From Gnomoniopsis sp. IMI 355080 (taxonomy: Eukaryota; Ascomycota; Sordariomycetes; Diaporthales; Gnomoniaceae), in assembly GCA_027946555.1 (NCBI GenBank), contig JAPEVC010000067.1, positions 1 to 64,000 on the forward strand: a stretch of 64,000 nucleotides of DNA, written 5' to 3'. The translations under genes were made by a program, and so were the position numbers. The notes beneath the pieces are model-generated. The model ran no database searches, was not told the origin of the DNA, and worked only from the letters and a program-made list of their open reading frames with translations. Shown piece by piece: positions 57,550 through 64,000 of the stretch (position 1 is the stretch's first letter; each line of letters begins with the position of its first letter).

Positions 57550-58947
57550 ATTGCTTGATGATGTATATGTCGGAAATCGTGGGATGGACGAACTTTAATA
57601 ACGAGTGAATTGGCCTATCTAAAAGCCCTGCTGTTTGCAATTTGGTCTATTTGACAGTATCAGAGAGACGAAGCAGAAGTCAATGGAAAAGCTTGACTGC
57701 GAACGCAGCAACGGTTATTAAGACTTTCCGCTTCTTGTTCTCGAAAATGATCATCATCCGGATAAGCGTTAGATCCGTTCAAACGTTTCGTCCTTGACAG
57801 TTTTAATACCTGTTCAGGCCGTGATCGACGATTGAAGTATGATAGCCTTGCCAAGACCTCATAGCACTCGCTCATGATGTTTGACACAAACTTCACGATA
57901 GCAGGGGCCGGGGTTGATATCATTCTTGTACCTTTTCCCACTCATGTTCTGGTGTATTTCGTTTTCCAGTGTCAAGGCCGAGGTTGGACGTCGCTGTGCA
58001 GTTGACGGCGGCCACGATCATCATCGATTACCCGTGGTCGCTAACGACTTGAACTTCTGCACTAGCTTAACAATTTGCCAAGCCCAACACAGGGCATTCG
58101 ATTACAACACAAACACATAATGCAAATCATGCTTGATATCTGCTATAATGGCACTGAAATTCGCACAAACTGGGCTCCCGCGTGGCAAAGGTTTCTCAGT
58201 CCGGGTACATGTCTATATAGCATTGCCGCCGAAAGATCACGTCTGGTATAGGTACGTACTGCACTTGGGTAAGTGAAGACTCTGAGCATGTAAAAAGATA
58301 TAGTTGAAAAAAAATATCAAGACACGTCAATCTTTCCTCAAATTTCTCTAAAGCTGACCTTGTACATTGTCCAACTGATATAGTCTAGAATCCGCACTTT
58401 TCTCATACTAGAAGTGAGGATTGAGGAGTGAGACTTGAGACGCTATAGAGACGCGAGTGGGATGACCTGCATGCCGAGGTCGGTCCCGATTTATTTCCGC
58501 GGGAAAAGTGGGCAGTATCTCGCCGTTGATTGGCCTTGCTTGAACAAATTACGGATTTTGCCGTGCATTCATCAGCGTTAGTGCTATGCGCTGACTGGCA
58601 GACTGGGCGCAGTAGCTGACATCGAAACGCTCCGCCTCCTTCGTTGCCTTTCACGCAACTCAGAAGCCAGACTTCTGTGATGCGCCACAAACTGGTCGAC
58701 ATGTCAGATAAGTAGCGCGCATGGAGCTCTGAAGACGTGGTTCATTCAAGGACTTTTTCTTTCTGCGCTCAAAATGACTCCTTAATAGACGTTGACGCCT
58801 CGCTTCAACACGCCACAATATTGCTCCAGGGAGGCCCGCAGGCTGAGTCGGTCGGCTTGACGGGCTCTACCAGTGTATGCAACCTGGAGCTTCGCTGAAC
58901 CGCCTTACAATCTGGTGAAATAGAATCCGGGCTCTTTCGTCCACGCC
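57550..58947. other. Intergenic region
   Basis: 1.4 kb upstream of the small secreted protein and of the Zn2Cys6 gene. A 99-codon frame (58403-58702, -) has an ATG but no domain; not called. Nothing else recognised. Confidence 0.5.
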
Positions 58948-60324
58948 ATGGTATCTACGGAACCGGAGGCCAGAGCCAGGCCCGCCAAGGTCGGCCACCG
59001 CAAATCACGAAACGGGTGCACAAAATGCAAGTCACGCCGCGTCAAGTGCGACGAAGTTCGGCCAATCTGCGGCAATTGCGACCGCTTGCAAATGGATTGT
59101 TTCTGGCCTGAAAGAAACCCGAACGCAGGACGATACGGAACACGATCGCAGCCCACACCGTCACCAAACCCGCCCGTGCATGTGATGTCTCCCTCGGCCA
59201 CCACCAATACCGCTTCAACCTCCACAGCATACCAATCCCCTGAGCAAGGAGCCACAGCCTATTTGGCCAGCTGGCCACACTGGACCAGCGACGAGAACCC
59301 ATTCACTCAGCTCGACGACACCCAAGGCATCAGCTTGCCCGAGTCGAAGGCTCGGCGAATGATGGAGCATCGCCTGATGCATCATTGGCACCTCAACTTC
59401 AGCAGTGCCTTTCCCGTCAACCCTGCAGAGTCATGGCGAAGCCTCTGGGCGAGACACATACCCGCTCTGGGCCTGAGCCATGACAACGTACTGTTCGGCA
59501 TGCTCGCCATGTCGGCAACACGTATGCTGCGCACTTGCGCAGACGACAAAGACATCTTCGCCGCACGGCAGACCTATTTTATCTCGGCGCTTCACGCGCA
59601 GCGCCAAGAGGTAGCCAAATTGTGCGTCGAGAATGCGGAAGGCGTCTGTTTTGGAGCGCTGCTCATCTCCGTCAACTCCTTCGCCATGCTCAAGGAGCGT
59701 GCATTGGAGCCCTACCAACCCCCCATGGAGTGGCTGCAACTCGGCCGAGGCGCTGGCACGGTCATCTGGCAGAGCGTCGAGACGATCATCAAAGACTCGC
59801 GAGAGAGTCAGCACCCGGCGCTGATGACGATTGCCACGGCCTACCCCTACTTTGGCAGGGACCAGAGCTACTTTGATGCTGCGAATCGGCGGAGTTTCGA
59901 GGGCGTACTGACGCAACATATCCCCTCTGAGGATGATTGGAATGATGAGGAGACTCGGGAGGCCTACGAGAAAACACTGAGTTACGTGGGCAGTATACAG
60001 CGCGGCATCCAAGACGGCGAGCCTGTGTACGCTGTGGCCAGGAGAATACAGACATTCGCGCTGCTAGTACCGCCGAGATTCATTGGTTTGTTAAGCTTGC
60101 AAAGGCCACGGGCATTGGTAGTCATGGCGCACTTCTGGGCAACCGTCTCCCAGGTACATACTGTTTGGTGGCTTGGTGACCCGGACGCTGCAGGTGAAGA
60201 GTCAACAGCGATGAGAGAAATTGGGGCTATTAAAAAGGCCTTGCCCAAGGAGTGGATGACTACGATGGTATGGCCACTGGATCAGGTGGGTTTGCGGGAT
60301 ATTGCGAGAGAGCACTCGGAATGA
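58948..60324 (+). CDS. Zn2Cys6 transcription factor, 458 aa
   Basis: Intronless, 458 aa. The DNA-binding domain near residues 24-52 reads GCTKCKSRRVKCDEVRPICG and continues NCDRLQMDC, giving C-x2-C-x6-C-x6-C-x2-C-x6-C with the basic linker of Gal4-type zinc clusters. A Pro/Ser/Thr-rich linker follows, then the fungal C-terminal region with HWHLNFSSAF, NVLFGMLAMSATRML and ALLISVNSFAMLKERAL, like the Upc2/sterol-uptake group of C6 factors. Nuclear regulator; target genes unknown. The nearest neighbours are a secreted peptide and an NTF2-like gene, so it need not be a cluster regulator. Confidence 0.93.
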   Translation: MVSTEPEARARPAKVGHRKSRNGCTKCKSRRVKCDEVRPICGNCDRLQMDCFWPERNPNAGRYGTRSQPTPSPNPPVHVMSPSATTNTASTSTAYQSPEQGATAYLASWPHWTSDENPFTQLDDTQGISLPESKARRMMEHRLMHHWHLNFSSAFPVNPAESWRSLWARHIPALGLSHDNVLFGMLAMSATRMLRTCADDKDIFAARQTYFISALHAQRQEVAKLCVENAEGVCFGALLISVNSFAMLKERALEPYQPPMEWLQLGRGAGTVIWQSVETIIKDSRESQHPALMTIATAYPYFGRDQSYFDAANRRSFEGVLTQHIPSEDDWNDEETREAYEKTLSYVGSIQRGIQDGEPVYAVARRIQTFALLVPPRFIGLLSLQRPRALVVMAHFWATVSQVHTVWWLGDPDAAGEESTAMREIGAIKKALPKEWMTTMVWPLDQVGLRDIAREHSE

Positions 60325-60545
60325 CAAATGGCTGCTCTTAAGTGATGTCTGGGGCTTCCATGGCTGTAACGTTGGTCTACTTGATGAATTAAGGATTTGC
60401 TCGTCGAGTGCATTCCAAAGTTGTGCAAAACCTCAAAGCGCGTACTTAAGTAGACTATAAATACAGACTAAAGAGCAATAGCAAACACACCAAAGGCACT
60501 CTGCACTTCCAGACTTGCATCCTTTACAACATAGATTCACACATT

Positions 60546-61540
60546 TCAAGATGCCTTTTCGCGCTCGGCCTTCATCTTGTTATCTTCCTCCTCATTCTTG
60601 GGGACCTTGACAAATGCCGGGACCGTCACGGCATTAAGCTTGCGGAAAGCCTATATCACGCAGTCAGCATCACTTGTCCTGTTCTAATAGTGGCCACGAC
60701 CCAAAGGCAAGCCGCCTACCAAGAAAGGCGACCACCAGCTAAGTTCACAAAATGCCCACCAGCCAACACCCTTTCCTACTGTAATCGCCCAGCGCATCAA
60801 GGCGAACGGGCTCAACGACCACCCACCGCCACTCATTTGTCCATTTCCGGGGTGTGCACTTACATCACTGATTGCGCCTTCGGGCAGTTTGCCGTTCCAT
60901 CGATCCTCGACCTTTTCGATCTTACCATCCTGTCCCACGTGAATGCGGACGACGCTGTTCATGATTTGTTCCTTCTTGATACCCTTCACAACATACTTAT
61001 TGCTCATCTCCAGTTCGATAGGATTTCCCGCATTCGTCACTCGGTGATGCTGCAGCTGAATGGGCTTGAAGAGCGCGGGCAGGCCATAGAACTGTGCCGT
61101 ATACTTGGGATACCCTTGCGCAACGGTGATATTATCCGTAAAGGTTGCATTTTGTGACCAAAGGGAGAATTTGGCCAGCGTCGGATGGCCTTCGAACAGC
61201 TGTGACAAGAAGTGAGCATCTGAGAGGCCGAGGAGAAGAGGGTGGAAGAGGGACAGGGAGGGGTAATGAATCGTACGTCGAGAACGGAGCCAATGGTCAC
61301 TTTCTGCTGTTCGGTCAGTTCTACGCCGGGAGCAGTTTGGATGCTGGTGTTTTTGATGTCAAGCGAGGAGAAGCTGTGAGAGCCAGCTGGAGCGCCGCTG
61401 GATGCTTGGGCATCGGTTTGGGCCTGAGCCGTGGTTGATGCCATCGTTCTGAAGTGGAACGGAGTGAGCGCGAATCTGCTGTTTGTGATGAATGTCCTGG
61501 ATGGTGAGATTGTGGGCAGATAAAAGGTTCTGAGAGGCAT
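60546..61540 (-). CDS. NTF2-like (SnoaL-like fold) conserved protein, 234 aa
   Basis: Exons 61540-61277, 61199-60864, 60650-60546 (introns 77 and 213 bp), 705 nt, 234 aa, all phase 0. N-terminus MPLRTFYLPTISPSRTFITN is basic and hydroxylated with no acids, so it may be a mitochondrial presequence; an internal ATG (MASTTAQ) would make a cytosolic form. The core LFEGHPTLAKFSLWSQNATF to VEDRWNGKLPEGAI reads like an NTF2-like cone. Charged C-tail rich in Glu and Lys. Widely distributed type of fungal protein of unknown function. Confidence 0.82.
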
Positions 61541-62836
61541 AACAAGGATGAGCTATAAGGTTGAGACAACTGCAGACTGTGTGATTCCCACTCAGTCAAG
61601 GATAAGGTGTGAAAGAAAGATGTAGCTAGAACAAGTAGTGAAGGGCGTTCATACCTTGGACGCTAGGTCCCGGGACACAACATATGGAAAGACGCTTCCA
61701 TCAGCGTAGAAGTGGTGTCGTCACATTGAGACTATTCAAGCTTTGACGTCATGACAGGGAACTTTTGGCTTTTTGTCTTAGACACCACCGGGAAACCCCG
61801 CTGCGAGTACTATAGAATACGGGATATGGAAAGATGAACAATGACTGTCTTTCTACAAAGCAAGCTGCCTCTAGAGAAATTATTCTTGGTTGAATACTTG
61901 GCGTCTGAGTTCTAGAGAGGGAAACGAAATGGGTATGGGGCCAGGGTACACCTGGGAAGTTGAAGAACCTATCATCTTACATGGATTTCTCCCCCTGCAA
62001 TCCCTGGATCTCCTCTGGCAACCTGGAAGGCTGTCTGGCTAGCCTTAAGAATATCTTGCGGCATCACAATCGGTACTTGATCTCTTTGTTAGGTATTGGT
62101 CAAATCTTGGAGAATGGAGCCAGATGTTGTAGTTGAGCGTTAAATGACTCTCAGAGACATCTTGTCTTGTATTCACTATATAATTCTTGCCTTGTAGATG
62201 TTTTCAAATACCAGCAGAACACTCTTCTGGAGCAAGTCCAGCCTTGATGAATATCCTCGGTACACCCTAATTTATTCGCTATTCGTGCATTCTTTGGCCT
62301 GGGAAGACCATCTTTCCAAATTTTCGGATGAGATCATGGCATCTTTCCTTTTTGGGGGGGGGGGGGGACTGCCCATTCATATGCTTGCTCGTCCTTGAAG
62401 CGCTCCCTGATTTAAGAGCTTATAAAGGAGTTGATTCAGTGACAATTTACAGGAAGAAGACAACAACAAATATAATGAGAGGATTTGTCAGAGGCATCAG
62501 TCTTTGCGCTGAAGAGGCTATCATTGTATAAATAACACCCGTTATAGGCTCGTTATGTAGCCTTTCCTCTTAATGCCAACTCTTAGGTTTGTCAGCCCTC
62601 CCCAGGAAGAAGTCTAGAAAAGCCTCCAAATATGTCAAAAGAGAGGGAAATAATCTGATGGACCACATTGGGCTACAATGTGTACTTGATTCCTGAACTT
62701 TCACTAATGTATCGTTTGATTTGATCAAGAATATTTGGAACATGTAACTTGGACGTAGTCTTTCTCGCGAATTCATCATATTAGCATTTGCCCTCTTCAA
62801 GAAGCCCTTTATCAAATCAACAACCCATGCTAAGCA
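61541..62836. other. Intergenic region with poly-G tract
   Basis: 1.3 kb between the NTF2-like gene and the phosphatase 3' end. Holds a run of 14 G at 62354-62367, a likely length-variable or sequencing-prone site. No gene seen. Confidence 0.5.
62354..62367 (+). repeat. Homopolymer G tract (14 nt)
   Basis: Fourteen consecutive G in non-coding DNA after TTTCCTTTTT. Confidence 0.9.
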
Positions 62837-64000
62837 TTAGCATTGGCATGGATTGCTGTCACTGTATGCATCAATAAGCCCTTGTGGGGCAACAATGGCA
62901 CCCGCCTCCATAAGAACCAGTTCGTCGACCCTTTCAGGGTGGTACTCAAGACGTTTCCAAGTCTTTATGCCTCCTGTCTTTGTATCGAGTTTCCAGACGC
63001 GCGTGCGTCGATAATACCGATGTTCCCCATACGAGCAATAGCCGCCGAATCCACTGCCACCACCATAGCATAGCCAAGGACCAAGTTGGGTCCCAGTAGG
63101 TCGTTGCAATAGGCCACAGAAATCGTTCACATGATCATGCCCACAGCCCACTGCTGCTACCCTCTCGTGAACGAGAGCATCGTAGAAATGTGAATTCAAG
63201 CTAGGGCCCTCGGTGGGCTCTCTGCGGCTGCCTCCAAAGGTGAAGAGGCTAGCGTCTGCGTACTCTGGAAGAGGGATGTGCATAAAGACCAGAGATATTG
63301 GGGTACTGCCGAATGACTCATCGCTTTTTCCTCGATCGAATTTTCGCAGGGTTTGCCCTGGATCAATGCGTCGTAGAGACTGTGAGGTACGCAAGAACCA
63401 GTCGATCTGTGTCTGTTTGATAGCATCGTAGTCGGGGTTTTGGCTCTTGCTTGGTATCTGACCGTGAGAGTCGACAAAGAAAAGACACGCGAGAGGCTCT
63501 TTGGCCCCTCCAAATGCAACACCTTGCTCGTCAGAAAGAATACGAAGATAGAAGTTGCCTACTCCATTGACCTCTTCTGGGCCGGACTGAGAAAGGTTGA
63601 ACGGCAGACTGCGAAGTAGCGTCATTTGATCCTCGCCTATTGTCACGATCAGAGGGCGACAACAACTTTAAAAAGAGAGCACGAAGCCGGAGGACAATGA
63701 AATGAACTTACGAGACATGGCGTATTCTCCTTCAGAATCATGATTTCCAAAAACGGTCGCATATGGAATTCGACGCTCGATTAGGGGAGCAACCACCTTG
63801 AACAACGCAGTCTGGCTATCTTGTATGTCGTGGTGTAGTTGATCACCTGCAAGGATCACGAGGTCGGGCTTTTCGAGGTCCAGAATCGCACCCAAGAACT
63901 TTATGGTGAGCGGATCAGCCTCGCTGGGAGGCAGAGGCAATCCATTGGCATCAATCGCATCGCTGCACTTGCCAACGCCAGTAACCATATGAGTGTCGGA
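62837..64000 (-). CDS. Calcineurin-like phosphoesterase, Dcr2-like, 3' part (cut by window edge)
   Basis: Exons 64000-63712 (open at the edge) and 63636-62837 (75-bp intron). Metallophosphatase motifs appear in order: SDTHMVTGVG at the very edge (first metal block), LVILAGDQLHHD (GDxxHD-type), VFGNHDSEG (GNHD), FMHIPLPEY and GCGHDHVNDF (GHxH). The tail reads WKLDTKTGGIKTWKRLEY. This matches fungal purple-acid-phosphatase-like Dcr2 proteins, which in yeast act as a dosage-dependent cell-cycle regulator and dephosphorylate a serine/threonine target. Signal peptide and start lie outside the window. Confidence 0.9.

Noticed and set aside
58403..58702. 99-codon frame starting with ATG
   Set aside because: No signal peptide, domain or conserved-looking segment; left as intergenic.
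59431..60012. 193-codon frame on the minus strand
   Set aside because: Antisense to the Zn2Cys6 gene; shadow frame.

Overview
The window is the left end of a chromosome of a filamentous ascomycete (Pezizomycotina). It opens with about 12.8 copies of CCCTAA. Nearly every gene is broken by short GT...AG introns (about 45-190 bp) with fungal CTGAC/CTAAC branch sites. The families are typical of moulds: PDR-type ABC transporter, rhodopsin-domain membrane protein, Zn2Cys6 regulator, several P450s and SDRs, Ctr copper transporter and ferric reductase. I joined exons by hand from frame, splice sites and family conservation; no search was run. AT-rich islands and stop codons that look like C-to-T/G-to-A changes suggest a repeat-induced point mutation (RIP)-like history. 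I cannot name a species.

Region 1 (0-29 kb) is subtelomeric and accessory. It holds an SDR with one in-frame stop, an intact SDR, a rhodopsin-domain protein, two P450s on opposite strands, a 12-exon PDR transporter, an AT-rich island, a complete cytosolic-type arginyl-tRNA synthetase head to head with a small zinc-ligand protein, an atypical SDR-like protein, a decayed protein kinase and an allantoate-permease-type MFS transporter. This looks like the tailoring, export and possibly self-protection part of a specialised-metabolite locus, but no backbone synthase (PKS, NRPS, terpene cyclase) is in the window.

Region 2 (29-46 kb) is mixed. It holds a GPI-anchored Asp/Gly/Gln/Asn-repeat protein, a P450 pseudogene with RIP-type lesions, an intact P450, a divergent sugar-transporter/GH32 pair, a graveyard of SDR and possible MFS fragments, and two paralogous eight-cysteine small secreted proteins facing away from each other across AT-rich DNA. 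The cysteine-rich pair is the best candidate for something undescribed.

Region 3 (46-64 kb) is calmer and more core-like. It holds a Ser/Thr-rich GPI protein, a secreted amidase, a 3-beta-HSD-type epimerase, a divergent Ctr copper transporter/ferric reductase pair whose shared promoter carries four TGCTCA motifs, a small secreted protein, a Zn2Cys6 factor, an NTF2-like protein and the 3' part of a Dcr2-type phosphatase that runs off the right edge.
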